From the NCBI RefSeq assembly GCF_000004075.3, contig NC_026655.2:1302001-1366000 (forward strand): DNA of 64,000 nt, read 5' to 3'. The position numbers and the translations under genes are program-made. This document shows positions 46,935-59,800 of this stretch, piece by piece; the stretch's first letter is position 1, and each line of letters opens with the position of its first letter. The notes under the pieces are model-generated. The model saw only the letters and a program-made list of their open reading frames with translations, made no database searches and was not told where the DNA came from. Source of the DNA: Cucumis sativus. Lineage: Eukaryota > Streptophyta > Magnoliopsida > Cucurbitales > Cucurbitaceae.

Positions 46935-47650
46935 AATCTGTAATAACAAGCAAATCACTACCATAAAAGGGTTGCAAAATTAGCCAGTTGCTACCATAAA
47001 ACAATCCAACTTCCAATAATGCAAACCACATACTATTCCCATTTCCTACCCCTACACCAGGTTTTTCCTGACATGTTAACACCAAGTGAGAATAGTGACA
47101 TAGCAACACAAAAAAAAAAAAAAAAAAAAAAAACAATTATCATTCTCAGCCACCCAAAGGTCTTACACAAAAACGATCACAAAACTAAAAATTACACAAA
47201 CATACACATGAAACCCCAATTACCCTATCAAAAACATTGAAAAAACCAATATACAAATGTCAAAATTCAACTTCATTGGAAACAAAAATGAACAGAGAAG
47301 GGGTCAAAACTCATTCTGAGAATCGAAACACCAATCAAACTCTTCCAACCACGAATCACAAAGCAGAAACACACCCATATAACCAAATTCAAAGCAGAAA
47401 CAAACCCATATAATCAATTCCAAAAACACAACAATAACAACAACAAAATTATGACCGGCCATGAATGAACGAAAAAAGTGCAAACAAAATAAGCTCATTA
47501 TGCAGAACAAAAGAAGAGAATGGTAAGAGAGAAAGAGAAACCTAAAACTTGTAAGGAGTAACTAAAGACTAGAGCTGAAGAAGGAAGTGAAAGAGGAGGC
47601 GGCTGAAGGTTCATCTATTTCTCTGCCATTTTTCACCTCTACCCTGCGCG
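46935..47650 (-). promoter_or_regulatory. Probable 5' leader and leader intron of the PPR-SMR gene
   Basis: Just before the start codon the minus strand reads ...ttgttattacag|att-ATG, a good splice acceptor. A matching donor (ttttag|gtttctctttc) lies near 47540. The leader would therefore be split by an intron of about 0.6 kb. A 24-A tract (47110-47133) and other A-rich sequence lie in it. Inferred from sequence only. Confidence 0.45.
47110..47133. repeat. 24-nt poly-A tract
   Basis: Uninterrupted A run (T on the transcribed strand) in the probable leader intron of the PPR gene. On the transcribed strand it could serve as a polypyrimidine tract, but it is far from the acceptor. Confidence 0.9.
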
Positions 47651-48137
47651 TCAAGCTTTTTTCCTACTAAGTTGGACGGAAAATAGGGGGCACGTTAGAC
47701 CGTGAGGTAAGCCCTGATGTGGTACGCGTTTGATCATACAATATCCATCATGTGGACACGTGTCAGTAGGTTCACGGCTCTCTTGTGACGAGCAGGGTTA
47801 CTGAATTAAAACTCTGTTTAACTTTATATGGCGGATTCCCAATTAAATTAAAGGGAAAGGGGATTTTTCCTTCGCCAAGGGTTCTATTTGGTACCTGCTC
47901 CCCCACGTAGTTACTGTGAGCCCAGGTCGGACTAGTCAACGTTTTCTTTTTTTATAAACTTGAGCCGCAAGTCAGTCTTATGCATTTTAAGTAAATATTT
48001 AAATTAGTCTCTCTAGTTGGTTCCTTATTTCTCTTTTTTAAAAATAAAACATTTAGTCTCTATTGGGTTTTGGTGTAAATTATTAAAAGTATTTTAAGGA
48101 TATCTCTTGAATAATTAAATTAAATTAATTATTTGTC

Positions 48138-48205
48138 TACGTGAATGTACGTATTTGTACATAGATGTACGTGCATGTTGATGTACGTGAATGTATGTGT
48201 ACATG
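48138..48205. repeat. Degenerate TACGTG/GTAC-rich repeat
   Basis: About 70 bp made of related words (ctacgtgaatgtacgt, tgtacatagatgtacgtg, gatgtacgtgaatgtatg). Four ACGT cores occur in this span. It lies about 0.5 kb upstream of the probable PPR-gene leader. Confidence 0.6.
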
Positions 48206-48808
48206 TTGGAGAAATTGTGAGTGTTTTTTTTTTTCTCTTCATTAATTTGATTTTGGTTTTTCTTTCTTTTCTATTTTAATTTGATTTTCATAAAACAAAC
48301 CTTTTATTGGGGTGAAAAAAATGGAAATGGAAATATTTTCTCAAAATGTTTTACTTTTTATAATTATCCATTTTCAAATTTATAATTTTATTTTGTAAAT
48401 TTGTTTGGGGTTGGATTGGTCGTTGGGCTTGGGCTATCAAAATATATTGGGCCTAGGTAACAATTTTAAAAGTTTAATATTGTATTTAACTTCAATATAA
48501 TAAAAAAATCATTATTACAAATTGGTTGGTGTTGATCGGTTTTTCAAATTTTGACCCGACCGATTCGTTAAAAAAAATTGAGTTTCGTTCATCGGTTCAG
48601 TCCCTTTCAGTCGTTCGGATCGATTTTTCAAGTGCTTATACTCACCCTTAATTCCATGCATCTTAATTTGAAGTAAATCATCGTGGGTTGGCTTATGGTA
48701 AAAAGGGAGACGTATTCTCAATATCCAACAAGTTTTCTTGACACCCAAATGTTTGTAGGGTTAGATGGGTTGTATAGTTAAGATTTTGAATCTAAATTAC
48801 CATGAGTA

Positions 48809-49209
48809 GAGGTGTTCACGATTTAGTTTGGTTCGGTTTAAAACCACACTAAACCGCAAAATGAATAAAAAATCTCATACAAAATCGAATCAAACGGCAC
48901 ATTTGTGTCAAACCGAATCATATATACGGTTCGGTTTAAATTTCGAAGAAGCTCAAGGTACCAAAGCATTGAGTTTGATAAAAACTTACCATTTTATTTT
49001 AAACTCCAAACAATTTTGAGCCACCAAAGCTCCAAGTTCTATAAAATTCTCTTTTAGATTTTAGATTTTAATAGATCTCATGTCAAGATATTTAACTAAG
49101 ATGTAGAAACAAAACTTTTATGAATATTTCTTTAAACTTATTTAATTTTTTTAAAATGAAGTGGTTCGATTCGATTTTAGAACCGATTTGAAACATTAAA
49201 CTGAACTGA
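48809..49209. mobile_element. Small inverted-repeat element (MITE-like), about 0.4 kb
   Basis: The stretch begins gaggtgttcacgatttagtt-tggttcggttt and ends in imperfectly complementary aaccgattt...aaactgaactga, with an internal inverted AAACCGAA/TTCGGTTT pair. It is flanked by the direct repeat ACCATGAGTA (48799-48808 and 49210-49219), which would fit a 9-11 bp Mutator-type target duplication. It has no coding capacity. Ends and family are tentative because the right terminus may extend into the repeat. Confidence 0.45.
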
Positions 49210-52200
49210 ACCATGAGTATCTATATTCTCGTGCTTATAACTCGAATGAGTGTTTTTCCCTATCAATAAACTAATACACTAATAACAACAATAAAAGTTA
49301 TACATTAATTAAATGAAAATACATATAAATGAAAGGTTTTATATTAACTTTATAAACAAATAAATAAGATCATATTGTGTAATTTCTTGAGACGTGGTTT
49401 TATCATGGAGAGAGAAAAAAAAGAATTATTTTATATGAGAATTATATAGACATTTACATTCTTTTTATGAATTAAACAATTAAGTATTAAATTAACCAAA
49501 TAAAAAATGCTAGAGAGAAAAAAAAAAAGTATTTGATATGTGGAATTATCACGATAGACGTGGCGTTGGATGGCTCATGTGAGAAGGATAAGTGTTGGGC
49601 TTGGGTCAATAGGCCCACTTAAAATAAATGGCCGAGGGATTGCCCAACTTGGGGGAGGTTCGTTATTTCCATTCATCTAAGTTATAAGTATTTTACGTTT
49701 AAAATTATATAAATCACATGTTAAAAAATACATAACCAAATTTAAATCCTACATGAAAAAATATTGAGATCTTCAGACAAATTTAGAAGTAAATTTTATA
49801 AAATAAAGCCTGATAATCAAAGGTATAACGGCCAAAAAGATATTTTGTTAGAGGCCCTACTTTTTTCTAGTCGTTTTATGATTGGTGACTAGTTTTTCAT
49901 AAATATATGAAATCTAACATTAGCTCACTCCACTCAAAGTAAGTTGAAGCTTTTAGTACGTTTTTTTAAATCTTCAAACGTATAGAAACAATACAAACAT
50001 ATTATTAAATAGGTAAATTCACCATCTTAATTTAGGTAGCCTAAATATTATCGGTAGTTGAGGATGATGCCTACAAATATGTTTTTAAGTTATAGGAAAG
50101 GAACATTGTCTTTTACATTTTAAAATGTTTGAAGGAAGTGAAAGGATTAGGTGTGTGTGTGTTTGTATCAAAAGCCACTTTAGGACAAAGTAACTTTTCA
50201 TGAGTCTTAATTTGCCTTTTGCCTATAACCTATGATACACCTACTCCATTGATTAAGGCTAGGGCAAATTTTCAATTTTGTCATTTTTAATGGATACTTT
50301 ATGTTAATTAGGAAGTTCGTTTCAAATAATTAAATTGACATAAGTACAAAGGCTGCAATTTCTTATAAGTTACTTTTTTTTTTTCTATTTAGTTTCTTAG
50401 TTTGATAGTTGGAAAAAATTGATAGTAATAGGCAAGCAATATATCAAAATAAATTGAAAATGTTTTTATATTATCGAACATTATTACTCTGAAGTATTAT
50501 TTTCAACTTAACCGTGTTTCAAAATAAGAGAAAGATCGAAAATAAATTTAAAAGGTTAGTGAAATTTATAATTAATAGTTAATTATAATTAGGTTAAAGA
50601 AAATGAATTATTTGTGATTTTTTAATCAAATATTAGTCTAACGTGGTGAATCTAAAATTCTGTTTGGTAAGAGACTATCAATATAAAAATAATTAGAAAA
50701 CAATTTTATCACTCAGATAGTTGTTAGTATTGATATTAATTCAGTTTTTATTACCTACCTTGTACAAAAGAAAATTACAAAATTGAAATATAGTGATATT
50801 AGACGATAATTATAGAACTATTATAACTTTTAAACTTGTTACTTTTGAAAAATCTCATTATATAAATAATATTTGTGGTTAAGGAAAGCTCGAATCCCTC
50901 CTCGACCAAGGCTAAATTCGTCTCTTATTATTTTATACCTGAATTAAACTTTGAATGTAATAAAAAAAATGAATGATTTTGAATGGAATTTAGAAAAGAC
51001 AAATAAGGGAGAATTGGAAATGGCAAGTGGAAACCAAAGCATGGCTCGTGATTGGGTACGGCAAAGGCAGGAGCGGCGCGTGGTGGTGCGGTCGTTTGGT
51101 GCTACCAAAGCAGAGTACCACGGTTGGTGTACGGAATCTACGTGTTCTTTCTTATAGGGACACCCAAAACACACTATCACGTGAAAATTCCTCTCTTGTC
51201 CCTTCATTTTCCACTATGCTTTTCCAATCCCACACCTTCCCATGCCAAATCATATCCATGCACCTCACTTTTCATCTTTTTTTTTTTTTTTTTTATCGGC
51301 CTCTCGAACTTTCTACCTAGATAGTTAGAGGCTTTTGTGACGTAGAGTGAGTTATTAGAATATGTGGTTATATTGAAGTCTTTGAATTATAATAGTTTAT
51401 AAGGGGTAGATTATTATAGTTTGAATTATTATAATCTATATTTGAAAAAAATAAATAATAGTGAAATGGGAGAGTGAAGATTTGTGATGTATTGGAGAGA
51501 CGGGAGGTGAGGAATAGTGAAAGGATGGAGGAAGAAATATAAGAAATAATGGAAAAAAAATAGAATAGTTATAATTATGTTATTATGATAATCTTTGAAA
51601 CAAACATACAGTGGGCTAACTCCTTCATAAACAAACATAACGTGAAACGACCCCTAAAGATGTTAAAATTTTCTAAAGTTGTTGAAATTTTATAATTTAC
51701 CATAATTATAAAAATTGGATATCAAACTTATATAATCAATACAATTTATACAATTATGTAAGCTCAAAAGTTTAATTTCAAAGTTTGAATAAATTTGACA
51801 TGCCCAGTTTTTTTAATTTGAAAATTTAAGGATGATTTTTGCAATTTTACACTACATGGTGTCGAACTATTGAACATTTTACTTTTTCTTAGTTGATAGT
51901 ATGACTGTTTTTTTTTTTTTTTTTTTGTTAGGGGTATTTTAAAAAATATCAAAATAAATTAAAATATTTACGAGCTATGACAAAATTTTGAATTATATCA
52001 ATGATAGTTTTATATCACTATAGCATAGACTAAGACACAGACAAGTGTTAAAAAATTATACAAAATAATATATCAACTAATGACATGATAAAGTAAGAAC
52101 GTAAGGAATATACAGTAACCCAATTCTAGAAAAGTAGTGGTTGGATTGTACATATTCATATTTCGTCTATACTCAACATTTTACTATATGATAATATAAT

Positions 52201-54834
52201 TTAAATTGTCAATAGCAAGTACAACTATATAGAAATTGAAATTGGACTTCTCATCCTCATAAATTTCTCAAACCTTGTCTGACTTTGTCGTCACATGCAG
52301 TCTTACACGTCCTCGATTATTGACCATTTTTTCAAACCAACATTGCTTTATCGAAGTAATAAACATCTTTATTTTATACCAACTATTTTTAAAATATTAA
52401 AAGTTATTTATTTATATTTATACTTAAATGATAAAAAAAACAACTTTTTAAAACAAAAGTCTATTATTATAAGTGTCTATTATATTGTAATATGAGTTTA
52501 TAGACGATAAAATTTGTTTTCAATTATTGAAAAGAAAAAGGAATGAAAAAGAGAGAAGCAATAATGTAAGCAAGCAAAGGATAGGTGGCCTTTTAAAAGC
52601 ACTCAAATTGCCTTTAAAAGAACTTTGTCTTGGAAATTGGAGAACCTTTATGGAATCAAAAGTTGTGCATTGCCTTTTAAGAAAAACTTTATATAATTTT
52701 CTCACTTTGTTTTAAGATATTTATTTTATAAATAAATAAATAAATAAATTTTCTTTTTGTTCCTTGTGATGGCTTTTATTAAATTAAGATAGATTTTAAT
52801 AACTTCAAATTGGATATGTTACAAAGTAAGGTTAACAAAATTGAAAAGAATGGGTAAAAAATTGTTCAGAAAACAATGATAAATAAATCGAAATATTTAT
52901 GAGTTATAGGAAGATTTTGAATTCTATTTTTTTCAAAAATTTCATATTTTACTTTTAAAAATTCTTCTAAAACGAATCTTAATTATTTTTTTTAGAAATA
53001 AGCTTATAAGCCCTACTTAGTTTATATCATACACTTTTAAATAATGTTTTTAAAACTAAACTATATATAATTTTTAAATTTAGACTTTTACTAAAATATA
53101 ATTTCTTAACCAAATTGAGAAAATTAAATTTGAATAATTATAGTTGGACATTTAATCTAAACAACTCCTTTTACTTTAGTTTTAATTAATTTACAAGTGG
53201 GTGCACCAAATTTAGAAGCTGAATGATATTGATTTTTTCTTTTTTATAAACCAATGAATGAATTAGTGGACATAAAAGTTGATGGTGCAATAGATTTTAT
53301 TTATATTGTTGGGTTATTGTGAGCCAATGACATACATCAAAGATGGTGTGATCCATTTGTAATATAGTGGTTGAGTTTGAAGGTTAGGTACAACCACAAA
53401 TATGTATGATATGGATTACCAAACATCTAATAGGCATGATTTCTCCACCATTTTTCCTAACTATCTTAATCTAACATTATTTAGAGTATAACCCGATATC
53501 ATTTTAAATACTATTCTTGTTTTACGTATGACTTAAGTTTTGGTTCATTTCATATGTCACTGTACTTTTAAAATATCTACGTTGGTTTTTATACTTTTAA
53601 AACGTGGCAATAACTTTCATGAAGACATCAAAATGGTTGCTTTTGAAAAGTTTCGGGGCCAAATCAAGTAGAAAGTATGAGAATAAGTGTGTACGTTTGG
53701 AAGTACAAAAACTAAAATAAACCAATGTCAGAAAGTACATTGACGACCAAAATTAACAAAAACTAGAAGTTGAAGGACTATAATAGTATTTAAACCTACT
53801 AACACGACCATTCACTATAAATAGATATTATTATACATTTTTCTCAACACGTGTCGATATATTAAAATCTCGATCTCCTGTGCACCCATTTTCCAACTAC
53901 ATGAATGTGATAGATTTCCTCTACTTAATTTATCTAAATTTACAAGGCTAAACTCAATAGTATCGAAAGTTATTTCAACACTCTTTCATCTCACGTGCTT
54001 CTAAACATTTATTTTCATTATACTTTTACACTTCGATTTTACCGAGTTAAAAAACAATAACAAATAACATAGAATGTATTACACGTGTATTTTCCTATTA
54101 TGTAGACATAGCCGTACAAATTAAGAATGAACCGTGGTTATGAATTGTCATACCTAATTAGTTCCTAACTAATTGCTGGGTGGTAGAGAAATATGTGATA
54201 TTGTGACAAAGTTGATTTGATGAAATTTGCAAAAATTAACCAAAGTTTGAATTTGTTAGGCATTTGTAGAATTGGAAGGGGATAAAGTTATTGGATGAGG
54301 ATAAGGTGTAAATGCAAGCATGTGCAGTTCATTATTTTTAGCTCTACCTCTCTCCATTACCATTTCCCACAAGTTTACAATCTTTTTCTTTTTCTATATT
54401 AAATGTATAAATATCATTTCCTCAAGAACAGAAAAAAAAAGAAAAAAGAAAAAGAAAAAGTATATATATAAATAAACTTCCTTATATTTATTTTTATTGT
54501 ATTTTCTTTTAAATTTTAATCCCAACCTTATATATACAAAAAAAACGATAACATTCTTGGATTTGTAAGAATTTTACAAACAAGAATAAAATGATGAGAT
54601 GTTTAAAGATATAAACATCAAAATGAAGTTGATAAATGTAACAAATTAATATCTATAGATAATGATCGTTGAACTATGTTTACTTTAATAATAAATTGCA
54701 AAAACGAAAATCGACCAACTTGTAAAGAAAGAATGACCATAGGTGTTATAGTCGAGCTAAATTCGACATTAAATATACATAAATATGTGTGTATGTATTG
54801 GTTAATTTTGTGTGTGGAGTCCATTACCGGTGTC

Positions 54835-55257
54835 ACTATCTCTCTCTCTCACTCCGCCCACGACTGGCTATATTTTTTTTCATTCTTTCCTTCATTCTCT
54901 TTCTCCCTCACTCTCAAGTCTCACATCTTTCTCTTCCCTCCTTAACTCTCCCTCTTTCTTACTTCTCATATCATCTCTCTCCTCACGTTCTCCATCTTCT
55001 TCCGTTCTCACTTCCTCTCTCTGCCTTTTCAGTTTTTTCCCTCTCTGCCATACTTTACTCAGTGTAATTTGTCCGGAAACATGCTCAAATGGGTGCCTGA
55101 ATCGACTGCTCATCTTTGTCCGGCGAGAGATTAGGTCGAGTTCTCGTCATTCAACTTCAAAAACCTGTAACAGAGCGTTCAACCGGAGACATCTCAATCT
55201 TTCTCACCAGCGCTACTGCGAATCGTTATCTAGCATTGGGATTTGAGTCTATCATAG
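54835..55257 (+). promoter_or_regulatory. Probable CT-rich 5' leader exon of the H+-ATPase gene
   Basis: A strongly pyrimidine-rich stretch (CTCTCT at 54838-54852; CT-rich to about 55050) is followed by non-repetitive sequence and a possible donor (atcatag|gtattttt) at 55257/55258. An acceptor (gttatag|ggtc) at 56803/56804 lies 12 bp before the ATG. Plant plasma-membrane H+-ATPase genes often have an intron in the leader just before the ATG, so a 1.5 kb leader intron (55258-56803) is plausible. The leader contains a 17-codon upstream ORF at 55081-55134. Needs transcript evidence. Confidence 0.45.
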
Positions 55258-56815
55258 GTATTTTTCTTCCTTTCATACTTCTCTATTTAATTATCGTGGG
55301 CTTCAACTCTGAAAGTGTTACTAATCTTGAGTTCAATTCCGTTTTTTTTCTTCGTGTTTTTGTTATTATCATTATGATTCTTGTTTAGAGCTACTACTTA
55401 TCAATTTTTGTTTTTAGTTTAGAATTTTCAATGAAGAAATGAGTTTGGGTTACTTTTTATTTGTTTATTTGAGTAGGGCTTGACCGGTTTAGAAGTGCGC
55501 GAAACCTGTTGTCGAGTAAAGTGATTTTTTTAAAAAAACAAAGACAATGTTAAATCGAATAGGTTAAAATAGTTTAGGGTTTATTGATAATGAGTAACAT
55601 GTCTTTTCGAATTTCGAAGAGGAATTGAAAATTTACTCCACATTAAAAAGATAAATTAAAATTTTAAATATTTTTATGTTGTTTTATATTTAATTATCTT
55701 CTTTTGAAACACAATGATGAATTTTCATTTGACCGTAAAATTATCCCTCGGAATTTTTTTTTCTTCTTAATTTTAATGCTTAATTCGTAAATTTCCTTCC
55801 TATAAAAAAGTTGAATTTAGAGTTTAGTTTGCGACAATTTTTAAGATTTTTTTTAGGAAGGAGTAAATTATTAAGACTATGACACCATTTTAGATATTCT
55901 ATTTTAGGGACTAGTCATATATTTTTTTAAAAAATTTGTATCCAAATAGTAAAAACATTTATAAAAAATAGCGTATAATTTTTTTTTTATTTTGGACTAG
56001 TAATTAGAGGATTATTAATTTTTTAATTTGTTATTTTTGTAATTTAAATAATGTAATACCTTCTATTATCATAAATTTTATTTTTTTATTTACAAAGGCT
56101 TACTTTCCAATTTAAATCATATATTTAAAATGAGATTAAATTATTTTTTAAATGGTACCAAATTTAGAATTAACCTGTTTTTGATTTAAATATATGAATT
56201 AGAATCGTTGGGAATATATTTGTCTTAATTAGTTGAATAAGGTTGGTATGATTTTGTGGAAAACTGATTCCACCAAATTGAATTGTTGTTTATTTTGACT
56301 AATTTTGACTTAAGTTCTTACTGTTTTTTCTGATTACGTAGTCTATTAAACTCATGTATAGTTTCTCAGTTATAATAATTCCCTAAATTTAAATTCCACT
56401 TGAGTGTAAAAGGGAAAATAGAAGTTGAATTCATCAAAATGACCACATTAAATGGATAGATTAATGACATTTTTCCCCCCTTCTTTAGAGTGGTAGCAAG
56501 GTTTGAAGTTTTGCACTTTTCATAAAGATTATTTAATGGGGGATTATTATTTTAACTAACCAACTCTACTGCTGCTCTAAACGCTACATGCAGTTGCTCT
56601 CTGTTTCTGCATTTTTTTTTTTTAATTTTTGGAAGCTGATGGGCTTCTCATTTTCTGCTCCAGAATTTTCACCGTTGATTTCTCGCTTGGTTTGATATCC
56701 TTTTGTTATTTCGGTAATCTGAGGAAACACTTTCTTGCCTTGTATTTGGTGGTTTGGTTTGTAGTGTTTGGTGACCATTGGAGATTTTGAGCTGACGTTA
56801 TAGGGTCAAAAGAAA

Positions 56816-59800
56816 ATGGAAGAAAAGGGAGAGAAGCCTGAGGTTTTGGAGGCTGTATTGAAGGAAACTGTGGACTTGGTAACGGATCTATACAATTTAT
56901 TTGTCTTTGCTTGTTTTCATGTGGGAGTAATTCCCTAGCACTCACTTTCAGAACCATGTGAATGCAGGAAAACATACCCATCGAGGAGGTTTTTGATAAT
57001 CTGAGATGTAGCAAAGAGGGTCTTACTACAGCAGCTGCTGAGGAACGGCTTGTAATTTTTGGTCACAACAAGCTTGAGGAGAAGAAGGTAATCAATGTCT
57101 CACCTCTAACGTTAGTGATCTTGTTGTCTGGAAATTAAAGTGCTAATCATGTCTTGGTTCTCATCCTAAATATTTTTCCAGGAAAGTAAAGTACTGAAGT
57201 TTTTGGGTTTTATGTGGAACCCCTTATCATGGGTAATGGAGGCTGCTGCTATTATGGCCATTGCACTCGCAAATGGTGGAGTAAGTGCTCAACTCTTTGG
57301 TTCGTATTGTCATATATCTCAGTATATCTCATCCATACCTGATGTCGTTGTACAAAGATTACTAATACATTCTTGTGCAGGGAAAGCCTCCTGACTGGCA
57401 GGATTTTGTTGGTATTATCGCCCTGTTGCTTATCAACTCAACAATTAGTTTCATTGAGGAAAATAATGCCGGAAACGCTGCAGCTGCGCTAATGGCCAGT
57501 TTAGCTCCCCAAGCCAAGGTACTGCTCGTTTCTAATTACTTCATTATTTCGAGTGACAGTGTAACTATTAGTCCAAGCAGTGGCTTCTCTTCTCCTTCTC
57601 CTCCTCTTTAGAAAAGTTGTTATATGGCCTATTTAATTTTGTTCTTTTTTATGTATGTTTATATAAGATTCTTCGAGATGGAAGGTGGAGTGTACAAGAT
57701 GCGTCGGTTTTAGTTCCTGGTGATATTATAAGTATCAAACTTGGGGATATTATTCCAGCTGATGCACGTCTTCTGGATGGGGATCCGTTGAAAATTGACC
57801 AGGTGAGATCGTATTTGCTGACTTCATCCATATATATTTTTAAATTATGATGCTATTTTCCTGAAAAACTGAGTTCTCTGAATCCTGCTTTGATTTTTGC
57901 AGTCTGCACTTACAGGCGAGTCTCTTCCTGTTACTAAAGGTCCCGGCGATGGCATATACTCTGGTTCTACTTGTAAACAAGGAGAGATTGAAGCGGTGGT
58001 CATTGCCACTGGTGTTCATACTTTCTTTGGTAAGGCTGCCCACCTTGTTGACACCACTAACCAAGTGGGACACTTCCAAAAGGTAAAGAAGTTTTTTGCT
58101 AAACTATACTGTGAAATTTTTTAGTGGTGAATGAGAATTATGTTTAGAAGTCATCTTTACAGATAAAAGTTGAAAACAGTTCGTTTATTCTTTTTTTATG
58201 CTGAAGCTTATTTGGTAGGGCAGTCTTTCATAACAAAAGCAGCAGGAAACAAAACTGCATTTTTGTTATGAAGTATAACATGATTTATATTTTAATTTAG
58301 AATCCATTTTGAGAATTTTTAGAAATACACCGAATCCAATTCTAATTGGGAAATTGCCTGACAAAATTACATTTAAAAAATTGGGGAAATTGCCTGACAA
58401 AAACATTTAAAGAAACAGCCAACGACACCTCTTTTTTGCATATAGCAAATATGACAAATATGACAAGTAATTAGTGATATCATACGGCTATCAGACGGGT
58501 ATGAGAGGGCTATCAGAGTGTTATCAAAGGGCTATAACAGGGTTATTGGCTTTTAAATTTGCTATTTTGCAATTTAGAAAATGTAGTGACGTAGGCCCTA
58601 TTATCATTTTTTTTTTGCTATTTTTGCAAGTGCCTCACCATAATTTTCCCCCTTTCTTGTCTTGTAGGTCTTGACTGCAATTGGGAACTTCTGCATATGT
58701 TCCATTGCTTTGGGCATGATTACAGAAATTATTGTCATGTACCCCATCCAAGATCGTGACTATCGTCCTGGAATTGACAATCTTCTTGTGCTTTTGATCG
58801 GAGGAATTCCAATTGCCATGCCCACAGTTCTCTCTGTGACAATGGCTATCGGCTCTCATAGGTTATCTCAGCAGGTTTGCTAGGATTTCAAGATTTCCTG
58901 TCAAGTATGATTCAACTATGAGAAATGAATGAGTGAGATAGTGTGATAATTACTTGTAGGGTGCTATCACAAAGAGGATGACTGCAATTGAAGAAATGGC
59001 AGGAATGGATGTGCTTTGCAGTGACAAGACAGGAACACTGACACTAAACAAGCTAACTGTCGACAAAAATCTTGTTGAGGTTAGCTAGGAAATGTAGCCA
59101 TGTTCAACTTACTTACATACATATCATTCAACCTACTAATGGTAAGTAATTCTGAATGGAATTTCTGACTTGAACATTTTAGGTTTTTGCTAAAGGAGTG
59201 GATGTCGATACAGTGGTTCTTATGGCAGCCCGGGCATCAAGAACAGAGAATCAAGATGCTATTGATACTGCCATTGTTGGGATGCTTGCTGACCCAAAAG
59301 AGGTTTCACTGACTTGTACATGCTTTGTTGCAAGGATTCATATTATATGTAACTACCCCGAGTATAGTATGTTCATCTATTTCCTTTTTTTTTTTTTTGA
59401 AAGGCTCGTGCTGGTATTCAAGAAGTACACTTCCTTCCATTTAACCCTACTGATAAGCGGACTGCATTGACTTACATAGACCATGAAGGTAAAATGCATA
59501 GAGTCAGTAAAGGGGCACCTGAGCAGGTACATATTTGCCATTTTAGGTTGCATTGATATTTCTTTTTTCCAACTGAAATGAGAAACCGATTTGTCTCGAC
59601 TCACTATATTGTTTGTCTGTTGATTATGATCCTAGATTCTGAACCTTGCGCACAATAAGTCAGAGATCGAGCGTAAAGTTCATGCTGTGATAGACAAGTT
59701 TGCAGAACGAGGTTTACGCTCTCTTGCTGTGGCATACCAGGTACGTAGCGTCTCAATTGATGACCGTCCCTTGTAATTAATATTATTTTATCATGTATTT

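Larger units (their letters stand above)
47651..54834. other. Large AT-rich intergenic region between the PPR and H+-ATPase genes
   Basis: About 7 kb with no convincing gene on either strand. It contains a degenerate TACGTG/GTAC-rich repeat at about 48138-48205, a small inverted-repeat element at 48809-49209, promoter-like TGGGCC/GGCCCA and ACGTGGC motifs near 49556-49613 without a following gene, an 18-T run at about 51277-51294, and AAAT repeats at about 52727-52750. Open frames at 50944-51324 overlap on several frames and look like noise. Confidence 0.5.

Noticed and set aside
47304..47510. 68-codon hydrophobic frame upstream of the PPR gene
   Set aside because: Falls in the predicted leader intron, and its composition reflects antisense A-rich/CAA-rich DNA.
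50875..50930. gctcgaatccctcctcgacca resembles a tRNA 3' end
   Set aside because: Upstream sequence is AT-rich and does not form the other arms; at most a degraded tRNA-like fragment.
50944..51324. Several overlapping short frames on both strands
   Set aside because: Mutually exclusive frames, poly-T interruption and no protein-like motif.
58700..58790. [14 protein letters not shown] in the H+-ATPase where QHR is seen in some isoforms
   Set aside because: QDR variants occur in PMA4-type pumps as far as I recall, so this was not judged unusual.
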